From Alitta virens (lineage: Eukaryota > Annelida > Polychaeta > Phyllodocida > Nereididae), in contig OW028580.1 in the NCBI GenBank assembly GCA_932294295.1, forward strand, positions 36,463,336 through 36,527,335: a stretch of DNA of 64,000 nt, read 5' to 3'. The notes beneath the pieces were generated by a model that saw only the letters and a list, made by a program, of their open reading frames with translations, made no database searches and was not told the DNA's origin. Numbering within the stretch: the first letter of the stretch is position 1; every line of letters begins with the position of its first letter. The translations under genes were made by a program, and so were the position numbers. Below are positions 29,407 to 42,500 of the stretch, one piece after another.

Positions 29407-31429
29407 AATCACCGTGTACCCCCTCATTGATTGGCTCTGACATTTGAACTTTTATTTTTTACCTAATGAATGCTATGTCCGAAATGTGCTCATATCATAG
29501 TAGTATTTCATTCTTTTACACTCAATTTATGTTTACACTGCTTCTTTTTTACACTTGTTCACCTTTTTGTTTCCGATATGCCCATGACTGTATGTTTTTT
29601 ACATGTCTCATGTATTATGTATTGATATTTTTTTTTTACGTACACGTCAATGCGTCTTGCTTGTCGTGCATATACATGTTCTTTTTTGATATACAAATGG
29701 CAGAGTGTTTCCTTTTTTTACTTGATGATACGACTTGCTTGTCATTAGTACGCTGCTGCCAACTGATTAGTGTCACTAGTGGTAGTACTATTACTAGCGG
29801 TAGTAGTAGCAGTAGTAGTAGTTACAGTAGTAGTAGTAGTAGTAGTAGCAGTAGTAGTAGTAGTAGCAGTAGTAGTGATAGTTTTTGTCTATAAACACTC
29901 AGGTGCTGTGATTTTTTAACCTACACTTCTTAAATTCGATTCTTTTTCATTTACTACCTGTATGGAATGCGAAAAAGGTGTTTTTTTGCATTAGTGCTAG
30001 TTAGGTTAACATGCCCGCTTTTAACTTACACTTTTTTAATGTCGATTCTTTTTTATTTACTGTTTATCTTTTTTTCTGCATCCAATGTGAAAAAAATGTG
30101 TTTTTTCGTATTACATGTATCACTGAACATGGTTACTGCTAATTAAACAAAATGTCGATTTTCGTATAGAATCGCTCCTTTCTTTTTTCTTAAAAAAATT
30201 ATTTGCACTAGATGAAGTGATAAATGACTTCAATATCAGTGTAGAGTGCATCGATAATAGAGTATGTTTGATGAGGTGGTGTATTATCCGATAGCTGATA
30301 GCAACTAACTAATGTATGAAGAAAAAAAATCTACATATCATTCCTCAATGGCTTATGGCCTTTGCTTCAAGACATATGCAGTGCGTACCCCAGGTGGCAT
30401 GTATTTGATCTTGAATATATTTTTTTTCCGCTCAGAAAACATTACCTTATCTATTGACTTGTTCAATGCACCTTTCCCTAATCGCGATAATATGGTGTTC
30501 ACAGACAGCATCAATACGAGCCTAATGATTCAAGCCTGAGGGTGTATAATACGGCACACTCCCCAGGTGGCAGTGTCACCTAAACGCTTTCCCTCAGCTG
30601 GCCTATAATCAACATAATCAATGTGTTATTGTACATTGAATGGAAGTAAAATCGTTCTTTAAAGGGTTGTATAGGTTTATGATAGGCTGAGGAGAAGAAA
30701 TATTTTACACGTATTCTTTCATTTATAATAAATGAGGTGTAATCATGCTGTGATTATTTTTTGAAATCATTCTTTACACTTTTTGACAGTGGGGTGCTAA
30801 AAAATGTCAATGTTCTTTCATTTTAATTTGAGCTGAGGGATTATGACATAGTAAATTGAAGCAAATAGTCTGCTAAACTTTATCACTGTTTGACGATTGA
30901 AAAAATATATTTTGGTCTATATTCTTTAAACTACTGAACCGCTTAAGGATAAAGTATTTTATTATATATTTCAATCAATATTCTTTAGCGACCAGAACGG
31001 TTTAATGTTAAAATATTTTGATCTTTATTCTTTAAACAGTGGAACAGATCGATGTTTAAAATATTTCATTAATATTCCACCCTTTATGAATAGAACAGAG
31101 TGTAGTTTCAAAATTAGAAGTAAACTTTCCTACCATTTAACATGTAAAAAATATTTTTTATACGTCGGTGTAAAGCGTAAAGTCACCATACTTCAATTCA
31201 CCTCTGCCTAAATAAAAACCCTCTGGTAACTAATGCATAAATTAGAGTAATTCATGCATTTTTTACTGCCACATGTTCACTCATAATTAACAAAATGTCA
31301 AAAATAGGTAAAAGTTATTCAAACATCAACTCTAAAAAATACCCCCTAGACATTGTTCAATAAATTAGTCTCATTAATTCATAAAGCACACATGTAAAAC
31401 CCTCAGGCCATTACATGTGATGACACTTG
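29407..31429. other. Polinton right-end non-coding region with short repeats
   Basis: No gene is credible here. An (AGT)n microsatellite at about 29793-29882 creates a poly-serine frame. Blocks near 29920-30000 and 30025-30115 are diverged copies (CGATTCTTTTTCATTTAC type). Three units of about 60 bp near 30900-31075 share TATTCTTTAAAC and a GAACGGTTTAA-type motif. Runs of T are common. Confidence 0.5.
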
Positions 31430-31602
31430 TCGAAACATCAAAGGATCATTTTGTCAAAATTATCATAAAGCATGACGTCGCCTGAGGGCAATTTACAGAG
31501 GCCTGGGCTCTGTGGACACAGCTCAGTATGATAACGTGCCCTGGGGGGCCAAAATCCACCATATTGTGTTATCATCCGGGCCTGTAAGTAGTGTCATGCA
31601 AT
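31430..31602 (-). repeat. Polinton right terminal inverted repeat
   Basis: Mirror of 2865-3033. The best-matched core is 31498-31585, containing GATAACGTGCCCTGGGGGGC and TTGTGTTATCATCCGGGCCT. Inner and outer parts are more diverged. Confidence 0.85.
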
Positions 31603-33501
31603 GTCTGAAAGGGAAATGCAGGTAATATTACCGAAATTTCCATTATATTTTGCAATAATTTTTGTTTTTCATCCAGTGGCATTTTAATACCATGGTAACA
31701 GGAGGCACATTGATTCCGTGGACAAACTTAAACAAATGAATAATATTACTTTAACTACAAATATTTCCTAATTTTCTTCAGGAGTTAAAAATTATACTTC
31801 TCGTGATTACATTTATGTGAATATCATAAATGATTTCTAACTTACATTCATTGAGTATGGTAAAGAAATATATAAAATGAGGTGTGTGACATGCCATTTT
31901 TGCTGACATTTACAGCTAAACTTGCTAAAATATCAGTTATGACAGACTCTTGTGTGTATTTGAATCTTAATATTGGTGTGCCCATCTTCGTACCATATTC
32001 ATATTATTAAAACCATTTTGCTTGTTATAATCACTTTTTGAAAGTTGAGGGATAGATTTGGGCTTGCACCGTTTTTGTGGAATGGCCCATATAAAATAAA
32101 TTCACTTTAGTGAGCAAAACCCTGAAATTCATTGATCGACACCAGATTCCTTTCCGCACTGGACTTGACATCAGGGCATATTTCCATGTTCTCATTATGT
32201 TTGTGACTATTGTGGTTTTTGATGCATAGTGGTAGTATTTTAGTCACTAACAAACATATTTTTATAGCCACTTTTCTGCAACCTCATTATTCACAGAAAA
32301 AAAAATCCACTTTAAATATAGCGATTTTTTCCTTTGAGGAGCTCTGTGACCTTGAAAATAGGTCAAGGTCACTAATACCGGGTCAACTTAAATGTCTTAC
32401 CCCAAGGTACATTCTAAAAAAAATTATACCCGAACTCCCAAAAAAAGGAGAGGGGGCGAGAAATAATGACAAAAACTAAGGTCTTCACCATCCTATGAAG
32501 CCCAACGAGATATTAGGTGAAGCCTAATTATAAATTCAGTTAAATTTGGCACAACAGCATTTTATCATTTGAACAGCATCAGCATCACTATTCAAATAAG
32601 ACCACCTCATGTCACTGTGCCTCACGTCACTGTGCCTCACGTCAACTCGAATCACCTCATATCACCTCGCGTCACCCCGCATCACCACGCATCGCCTTAC
32701 CTCAAATTTTGGACAATAGGAGGCCTTAATCTTGAAGTTGAAATGAATATATTTAGATAACGCCTAGTACCTCTATCACTTATTTACAGGGATACCTATT
32801 TCGCAGTCTGACATCAGACCCTCGATTACACCTTTCCGCAGGAGAGGGTCTGAGCGTTTTGAACATATTGAGACATAGGCTGTGAAAGTAGGTCAATCAC
32901 TGCACCCGTTTATTTTAACTTGGCAGTGAACAAAATAGTCCTTAAAAATCCGTCTGATACGACACGCTACTTTGTAATCATATGATTAATATAAAGATTT
33001 CTTCCTAGTCAAATTGCTTGCTCCCCACCTCGGATTCTTGCTCCCCCAAATTCACCAAGACCCTCTCCTGCGTAGAGGCCTGTGCGAGGGTCTTGCTTCA
33101 AGACGGTTTACTGCGTATATTGACTGAATCATGATATTAGCCTTGAGACAATGGGAATTCATCATTCGTACATGACCTTTAAACAGAGGTGGAAAAGTTA
33201 AAAAAAAACCTCATCCATGAGACACAGGAGCTGCATGGTGAGGACTCCGAAGTCTTACCATCTCCTCATTACACCTGCCACTGAACATATTTGAGAAGTG
33301 GTCAATAGTCTTTGTTGTGTACACTTTCTTGTATTATTGAACCATTTGGGTGGGGAGGGGGAGGCAGCGGGAGTAAAAAAGAAAAGGTTGGCAGGGGATG
33401 CACAAATGTAGCGACTCAATTATGTGGTGGATAAAATGCATGCAATGTATCAAATTGTATTCTATATTTAGCACTACATTTTGCAGCATCTTCATAATTA
33501 C
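31603..33501. other. Gene-free right flank, presumed intron or 3' region of the dehydrogenase gene
   Basis: No exon was found on either strand. The GCTCTGTGACCTTGAAAA repeat recurs near 32340. Near 32590-32700 CACGTCAC-type short repeats are clustered. Inverted copies of an ACGGTGCAA/ATTCCACA motif occur near 2665 and 32070. Confidence 0.5.
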
Positions 33502-36500
33502 CTGGGCATCCGCTCCCCGCTGTATGGCCGCATCCCTGTCATCTGATGCTGTAGCAGCTGCTTCCCATAATGGCGTAAAAATATTTCCAGGAGAAAAACT
33601 AAAAAATATGAAATCAACAATTAACAATGTTTATCAGGGCCTTTTTCATGTATTCTGAACGTGTTATAATAATACAAATAAAAAAAAGTGTTCAATAAGA
33701 GAGTTCTCATGAACATATAATCATACAGTCAATTAACTTCAGACTTACGTGTTGACTCTGACTCCGTGCTTGGCCTCATCCACTGCTAAAGCTCTGCTCA
33801 TGGCACTCACCGCACCCTGCAGAAGACAAAGAACAATAAAGAAGAACAAAAATGAAGAGCAAGAGAAAAAGAAAAGAAGAATAAGAAGAATAAGAAAGGA
33901 GAAAAAGAATAAGAAAGAAAAAAAGAAGAAGAAGAAAGAATGAAGGAAAAGAAGAAGAAAGAAGAAGAAGAAGAATAGAAGGAAGAAGAGAGAGAAGAGG
34001 AAGAAGAACAAGAGAAAAGAACAATAATGAAGAAGAAGAAAAGAAGAAAAGAAGAAGATAAGAAGAATAAGAAAGAAGGAGAAAAAGAAGAAAGAAAAAG
34101 AAGAAAAAGAAGAAAGAATGAAGAAAAAGAAGAATAGAAGGAAGAAGAGAGCAGAGAGAGAGAAGAGGAAGAAGAACAAGAAAAAAGAACAATAATGAAG
34201 AAGAAGAGAAAAGAAGATTAGAAGAATAAGAAAGGAGAAAAAGAAGATGAAAGAAGAAAAATAAGAAGAAGAAAAGAAGAAGATAAGAAGAATAAGAAAG
34301 AACGAAGAAAAAGATGAAAGAAGAAAAATAATAAGAAGAAAGAACGAAGAAAAAGAAGAAGAAAGACAAAGAAGAATAGAAGGAAGAAGAGAGAGAAGAG
34401 GAAGAAGAAAAAGAAAAAAAGAGAAGACGACTGAAATTGTCCAAAATTTCAAGGCCACAAAGTGTCCTTAAACGAAATAAATATTTATAAGTCTATTGTC
34501 TTAAGATCCTCATACATGTCTTGTTACCTTAGTAGCACAATATGTGACAGCCCCTGCTTGTCCTAATGTGTTGACCAGACTAGCATTGTTGATTATACTG
34601 CCTTTTGTTTTCCTTATGTGTGGCAAGGCATACTGAAAGAGTCATGACACAGAGTTAATTTCATGGTGTAATGCATGGTGCTTAATGTCTCCCATGAAAG
34701 TCGATTCTATTGTTACAAATTGTCTTGCAGCAATCAATAAATCAACATGCACGTTATGCAATTTCGTAATTGTAATATCTCTATCATTTGGCATGGGTAT
34801 TTAAAACAACAAAAACTGACAGAGCAAGAATTATTGCTTCTGGTGCTTTCTCGTCAAATATTGTTCCTGTTCAAGCAAATACAGACTCCTCGGAAATTGG
34901 TTCAATAAAAAATCCAAAAAATCATTAAGAACAGGTGCACTAGGATTTCCAAGATTGAATTACATTTTTTACACTTGTTAATGAAAATGACAACCCATAA
35001 TAGCTTATCAGGGGTAGGATGAAAATTAATACAGAAGTGCAATTATTGATTCTCGCAAAAGGAGCTTTAAAGAAAATCAAATCTAGAAATATTAAGCCAT
35101 GTGGGAAATTTTGAAGACAAATCTTTGGAAAATTGAGTGATTTGTAAAAATGAGGTTTTCAGATCTTACTACAGTACATTTTAAGTCACCCGTCGTCCCC
35201 TTGCAAATTTAGCTGGATCCGCCCCTGGTGTGTTTAATGTCGAATTTTACGACTACTACACTATCTTACATTTATTTAGCTTTGGATGTCAAGAATCAAT
35301 TTGAACAAGTAAAATGTCCATCACCTTTGAAGTAAGGAAGTAAGCTAAGACGTTCAATTCAAACAAACTTCTGAAGTCTTGAGCAGAGAAGTCATCTATG
35401 GGAACATGAGGGGGATCTAAAAAAAAGAATAAGATTTTTTAAGATCATTTATGACTGAATTAAATGTTCCTCAGATGAATGGAATGTTCCTTAATTTCAT
35501 TTTTTTCCACTGTTTTCCAAAATTTTCGCAATATTCATAACAGAAAAAAAGTATGAATTAATGAATAAACAAACAGGTTAATCATGAATTTCTTTAGCAT
35601 TTTAGTGTTACAAATGCGATATTTGACAGAAATTTATCACATTGAGGTGTTATAAACATCTATGATGCAATAATAAATAACAATGTTTACCATATTAATA
35701 AGAAAAGATATGAATTAATGAATACAAAAACATGGTAATCATGAATTTCTTCAGCATTTTAGTGTAAGAAATGTGATGATTTGACAGAAAATAAAGAAAT
35801 TAAACTCTACTGACGTTTTCCTGCATTATTGATAAGGCAGTCTATCTGTCCATGCCTGGTAACAGCTGTGTTAATCAAAGTCTGCAAAAGAAGTTCAAAG
35901 AAATACTAATTATAGAGTAATTACTTTCTAAAAATCGCCCACGTGTAGATTAAATAGTTAAGTAAATGTCATTTATAAATGACTGTTTTAAAGGTCACTA
36001 TTGCAATAAAAAAAAGTGTATAAGAAGAAAATCAAATAAAAAAGGAAAGACAATTATATATACAAACAAACAAACGAAAGAAAAGGACCATATATATATA
36101 TAAAATAACAATAAAAAACAAACAAACACGTTTGGGACTTGAGAAATGGTTGAACGGATTCAAGAGCTCATAAAGATAAACAAATCCTTTATTCCGAATG
36201 GAACTTTTTGAATAAAAATAAACAAACCCTTTATTCTGAATGGAACCTTTTGAATAAAGATAAACAAACCCTTTATTCCGAATGGAACCTTTTGAATAAA
36301 GATAAACAAACCCTTTATTCCGAATGGAACCTTTTGAATAAAGATAAACAAATCCTTTATTCCGAATGGAAACTTTTGAAATACCTTAATATCTTCTTCA
36401 TTTGTGACGTCACAATGCACATAATGACACTCTCCTGGACCGGAAGCATTTAACTCTTCCTCCAGCTTCTTTCCAATATCATCTATGAAAAAAAAAATGA

Positions 36501-39500
36501 AAAAAAAAAGGTGATTTTTTTTCATTCCATGCATAGTTTTGAAAAGAACCACAGATCATGATTAAGAGAATGGGGTAAAAATAAATGGCCTAATTTCAAG
36601 ATCAGCTGCACATAGCAGTCATAATGACAACATGCTAAGGTGGCCAGCGTACCTCTTTTGTTATTACTTTGTCTCGATGCTGTTTCGTGGTCTCAGGCCC
36701 AGAATGCTTTTAAGACCAGCCACTAGAGGCAGACGTTATGATGTCATACCATGTTAAGTATTTTCAAACCTTAATTTTGCCATTTTATGATCTTCAATCT
36801 AGAGATAACCAATAAAATACATTATTAACAAAATGCATAGCTAAAATAAAGTTTGTCTTTGTAATCAAATACAGAGTGTGAATTTGACATATGTTTAGTA
36901 TATACAGCGCATTTATTACAAGAGCAGATTTAAGATTATCATTGGGGGGGGGGGGGGAGTAGTTGTTCATTTGTTCATATCCTACATATCCTTGTAAAAG
37001 TTTAAAGTTTATATAATAGTAAAATTAAACATTTTGGTAAGTGGTTCAAGGTACGTAAACATCTTCTAGTGTGATGCAAATGAAGTAAAGTAGAACTTTA
37101 AAATTTGAACAATGTAGCTGAAAGTAATTAGAGTTATAATTCAATCTCTCATATTACAGGAACAGTTGGGTAAAAGAAAACGTCAGACTGTGGTTTTATT
37201 TCATGTTATTTATGTCTCGTCACAAGAAGAAAGTTCGGAACAATCAAAACTTTTAATCAGATGTAACACAAAAAAAATATATATATGTATTACCTAAACT
37301 TTCTCTGGCTAGAATGAAAAATATGATGTTTTGCTGTACATTGTTTTAATCCAAATTTTTACCATATTTTATCTATTAATTTTTTTTACCCTAGGGGTAA
37401 AGGGTGTATATTTTCAATAACAGTTTTATCTTGGATAAACCAGAGATAATATTATCTAAGGTTTGATTTTTTCTATGTATTATCATATTTAGGACTTTTT
37501 TCTTTATATTTTTTATATTGACTTTATCTTTTATTCAACTGTGAGGCTATTAATTAGGGAGGGGGAGGGGGAGGGGGTGTTCCTCACCCTAAAGCCACCC
37601 CGTTGCCTACACCTGAATCTGAGATCCGCGCCTTTAGGGTGAGGGCAGTACACACAAGAATATGATATAACTTTTACATGTCAGCCATTCTAATTAAAAC
37701 ATACAGATAGATAGATAGATATAATAGTGCATTGCTGAAAACATGTCTTTTAGACAGGGCTATATCTCCCTGGAGACACATGGGCCCAAAGTTGAATTTA
37801 AATAATATATCTGATAATATATTTCCATGTTGTTCCGTTTCGCTAAATACAGTTATCCAGTGTGAACCCGCGCCTGTGTCAAGCACCAACACTGCACTGT
37901 ATGATTGTCTGTATTATGGAGAAAAGAGCTGTGAGTCTATTTTTGCCTGTTATCATATATTTGGATGACTTCTGTAAACGATTTACGTACAAAGGAATAA
38001 CAATTCTTATTATTATTGCGGACATGTACTAATAATAATACAAATCTTTATTTAGAGTCACATTAAAATAACAATAAACACTAGCACAAAGGCTATTATG
38101 TGACTAAAACAATAATAAAACAACAAGTAAGACAAATTAAAACAATCACAGTTGGCAAATACTACAGGGAGCACGCAGGCGTGTGTAACAGCTTTTTAAA
38201 ACTTAATAAATCTACATTTCTTTTCAATTCATTAGGCAATAGATTGAATTGAAGAATTATTATAGTTGTGCACTTGATGCTGCTGCTTTTCTGCGCACCA
38301 TGAAGCTGGTATGAACTACATTAATATCTGGTGACTGATATCAATCAGTCAGTCAGTAGATCGAGCAATCAATCGATCATCAATCAATCAAACAGGAGCT
38401 TAATACATCAAAGTGATCCATCAGGAGTGTGATTCCTAGAGGTGATCCATCAGTTATCTAAATTTATTATATATCATATAAGAAATAACAAAAATACAGC
38501 TTCTTAATTTATGCATAATATCTAATTATCCACAATTTAATTATGATACATTAGAAAAAGTTACGTATTGCTTTGGTGTAATTATAAGGGGCCTTATTTT
38601 ATCTTATCTCATCTTTTTTTCAGCTTTACCAATGTGATGACCTCAGCTAGGTCAGTGACTTAGTGTACTAGTTGCCCTCTGGCCTATGTGACTGTGGCCA
38701 GGCAATTTCGCAACCCCATCCAGGGTATATATAAGGATGGAGGTCACTATGAGTCAGTGCTTGTAAGGTAGTTGTCTAGGATGGACATGAGGCAGGGCAA
38801 GGCCTATTAAACTATTCAAACTACATATTCCTTGTCATGAGTTAAGTCTGTTACATTGAAGGAACTCAAGAACCTTACAAATTGGAGCCTGATGTGGGAC
38901 TTCAAGGACACAGACTTCACTCTGGAGACAAGGATGGATTAAACCTTGGAAGATTAAACTCACTGGATTTTTGTTTGAAATTATTTTGAGAATTTTGATG
39001 GACTCATCTACGTCTCTGATAAGTGGGTTTTGAATCTGTGGTTGTTTTTTTTTGGCTTGCTCTAGCCTGGGCATTGTGTCTCTCACAATTCCCAGTTCTG
39101 CTGTCAAAAAGCAGACTGGCTGTGCTATTTGATTTAATTGTAAAATGCCTGTGGAGTTGCTTGGAGTCTCAGTATTGAGACCTTGGCTTGGGAGGCCATG
39201 TGTGTTGATAATGAGAGACTTCACTGACATCACAGTGAAGGAGAAAGTGAGTGCAGCCCTCATGAGGTTGGAAGACGAGGCATGAGAGGCTGGTTAAAGA
39301 GTGGCATTAATAGAGGTCAAACTGTGCTCAGTTTCTCTCTGTTGCCACTTGAACGAGACTGGACTGAAAACTGTGACCTACTAAGGTCACGAAAATGGCG
39401 GGAAGTCTCGAGGCTGATAGAAGAGAAGACAAGAAAATGGTTTCCTGGCTGGTTGAATTTGGTCTGCATGAGCTAAAACTGAATAAGTTTGGCAGTTGTG

Positions 39501-42500
39501 AACCATGAAATTTTGCTGAGGTGGACATTTGAATTGTAAGTAAGACAGGAGACGAGTTTGAACCCCAGAATATTGGGATGGGCATTGATTGGCCTAGGTC
39601 TTTGTGTGTGGTTGTTGTTTGTAAAACTGTTAGAGTTTTGCATTGACAAGTTACACTGAGCCTGTACCAGTGACCTTACAAGGTCATGTGGAAAAAGGCT
39701 GGAAAGTCTCGGAGCTGAATGTAGTTGGAGGGCAACTTTCAAGTGGATTTCCATGCCCTCAGCAGTGCTTCCAACCCACGTGGGTGTGGGTGGCACTGGA
39801 GTGCCCAGGTTGATGCCTCCAGACCACGTGGTTTGTGGCGGGAAAATGGCATCACCTCTGCTGCTACTTGATGTTATGTTCGGCCAAGAACTCAAAGATA
39901 AGCCCCTCTGCTCAGTGAAGTATGTGGAGTGGATTAGGTCCGTTATGGAGCAGTCCTTTGAGATCGGCAATTGGGTCCTATTCCAGTGACCAAGACAGGA
40001 AACCGTTACATCGTGGTGATCGCCAGATTACTTCACAAAGTGGACAGAGGCTTTTGCACTTCCCAAGCAGGAAGCGTATACAGTGGCTGAGTGCTTAGTG
40101 ATGGAGTTAGTGTTGCGATTTGGGGCCTCTTACTAACTACACAGTGACCAGGGCACCAACTTTGAGTCAAAGCTGTTCCAGGAAATGTGCCGGCTACTGG
40201 GCATTACGAAAACCAGGACGACGGCCTATCATTCCCAAAATGATGGACTGGTGGAACGCTTCAACCGGACTCCGCAGGACATCTTAGCTAAGTTGGTGAA
40301 CGGCTACAGAGATGACTGAGATGACATCCTGCCATACGTCATGTGTGCGTATCGGGCTACGCCCCAGAAGTCCACTGCCATTTCACCAAATCGGTTGATG
40401 TTGGGGCGCGAAGCGTTGTTACTGGTGGATGTCATGTTCGCTCACGACCTCTCCGGATAGACCCCACTGTCCAGTGGAGTATATGATATGGAAAAGGTGT
40501 GCCCTGGAGCAGTCATGTGAATGATGCCGGATGCAGTTGGAATGGGCAGCCCAAGTGGGTGGGTGGGTGATTAGGGCTTTACGTCCTGTATTTCTGCACC
40601 AGTTGGGCTAATTAGGACAGGCAGAGACCATGGCAATGAGACGAAGGATGAAACAGCCATCCAACTTAGGCTCGACCGGGAATCGAACCCGGGACCCAGC
40701 GGTTGGAAGCCCAGAGCGCTACCTCTGACCTAGGCCCCCACCCTAATGGGCAGCCCGAAAGCAAGTGCATTTTACAACAGGCTAGCTGCGAACCAGACGT
40801 TCCAAGTTGGTGACTTGGTCTTGCTGTTTTACCCTCCCCTGGCCAAGCAAAAACTGGCATTGAAGTTTTTGGGACCTTACAAGGTCACCCGAAGAATGGG
40901 GGAGGTCAACTATGAAATCCAGGCCCCAGAGATGGGAAAAACGTGGATTGTCCACATCAACCAAATGAAGCTGTATCAGTCAGAAATACGAGCTGGTGAT
41001 TTGGTGGCAGTCCCTGATTTCCCTTTGAATGATCTGTTTACGGACCCTACTCTGTACGATCAGCCCATGCAGGGGCCCCCTCTGGATTCACAAGAAGCTA
41101 CGCCACTGGGGCCAGCTCTGGGTGAAGAAAATGCATGGCCAAACACACAAGATGTAACGCCGTGGCCCGCATGGCCTAGGCGTGCCGGAAATGCATCACG
41201 TACAGAGGATGAAATACAGGAGAACCCCGGAACAGAGGGGCTTCTCTGGACGGCACAGGAGTCAATGGAGGCCACAGAGGATCCTGGAATGACCTCCTGG
41301 CAGCCAGGCAGGCAGAGACGGCCGCCTGAGCGGTTTGACCACAATATAGGTTTCGAATAAAGATGATTCCTAGGCATTATCCTGGACAATTTAATTTTGG
41401 GATGATGGCAGTGTCTTAAAGGTAAAAAGTGCGCAATTTGTTTTTTCTCTTTTTATTTTTTTTTATTATTATTGATTCTTTTTGCATTTTTTTAATTAAA
41501 TGGCCTGTAGGACACTGGTTACAAGCGTTGCAACATAAAGAGCACAGATACTACATGAACCGGATGTTTGTGGGGAGCCACAAGTGGCCGTGTCTCTTGT
41601 CTCTATTGTGGTTTACTGGGTGCTGCCACTTCGGGTGTCATCTGTGAGGACCTATGGTCTTGCATAGGGAATCATGTAGGCACAATCACTACAGGATTTG
41701 TGGGCGCAGTGGTTTTTTTTCTAGGAGTTTAATTCACTTCGTGGATGCAGGGTTAACCTGTATTGTGCTTTTTTTTTGTTGCAAAAATGGCACACTTTAC
41801 ATTTGCCCTAGCAAGCCATATGTTTTCTGTTGAAAGTGACACATTTGTGACACATTTGTCACAAAGCTGGCGATGTTTGGGTTGGCAATTCAATATTTGG
41901 TATCATGGTCAGCGTTTTCTTGCAGAACGTTTCTTGTCCAAAATTTACTTGTTGTAAGCACCCCTTTGTGTTATATTAGGTCAGGGACCTCCCCCCCCCC
42001 CCAAATCGTTCATTAAAGGGGGAAGGGGAGATAAGGTCACGATGTCACGTGGACCTGAGCGTGGTAGGGCGTTAGGATGCCTCCTTGCCGCACTCCTTGC
42101 CGCACTCCTTGCTGGGACCTTGAGCGAGCAAGTGCATAACTAAACAAGGTGTACCTAGATCCATCTACAAGATAAGCTTTTTCTGTGAAAATTGCCACGT
42201 ATTTAGCCTTTTTTTATTTTTGGTCAAATGTTTGCCACTCAGGAAATGCTGGAGTGATGGTGGCTGATGTTTTGCCGATTGCATTGTGGCCTATGTAAAC
42301 TTGACTGCAAGTTAGTACAATTATTAAAACTATAATTATGTTACAGCTGTCCAGCGACGGGTGGGCACTAAATATATATATATATACAAATTATGGAATA
42401 AACGGATGGGGTATGGAGACAGGTAAAACAGGTGAGACTTTTTTGTTTTAGTGCTACAAATTTATATATGTAGACCAATCCCCCCCCCCCCCTGCTTCTT

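Larger units (their letters stand above)
2865..31602. mobile_element. Polinton/Maverick element, interrupted by an LTR retroelement
   Basis: The ends are imperfect inverted repeats (about 2865-3033 and 31430-31602) that enclose a full Polinton gene set. On the plus strand are a small membrane protein, an unknown protein, packaging ATPase, integrase, minor and major capsid proteins and an adenain-like protease; DNA polymerase B is on the minus strand. Without the retroelement at 17143-26440 the element is about 19.4 kb, normal for Polintons. A clear 6-bp target duplication could not be fixed. GGGAAA occurs just outside both repeats (2858-2863 and 31611-31616), but the bases next to it do not mirror each other, so the exact termini are uncertain. 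Several genes carry single-base lesions and the integrase is internally deleted, so this copy is probably not autonomous now. Confidence 0.93.
38632..41360 (+). mobile_element. Decayed Ty3/gypsy LTR retrotransposon
   Basis: A 5' LTR is likely at 38632-38877 (TGTGATGACC...CCTTACA, with TATATAAGG near 38730), followed by a primer-site-like TTGGAGCCTGATGTGGGA at about 38882. Pol is reduced to integrase and a C-terminal region. No 3' LTR was found, so the element is truncated. A SINE is nested at 40553-40744. Everything lies in intron 2 of the dehydrogenase gene. Confidence 0.65.

Noticed and set aside
29466..29894. 142-codon frame ending in poly-serine
   Set aside because: The serine run is an AGT microsatellite and the rest is hydrophobic AT-rich noise.
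33745..34458. Long minus-strand frames of Phe, Ser and Leu
   Set aside because: Translations of the polypurine/polypyrimidine tract; only the last 23 codons are a true exon.
36160..36552. Frame with repeated FGIKGLFIFIQKVP peptides
   Set aside because: Read-through of exon 3 into the 43-bp intronic tandem array.
40660..40741. Functional tRNA gene
   Set aside because: A- and B-boxes are present, but this is the head of a SINE with body, tail and target duplication.
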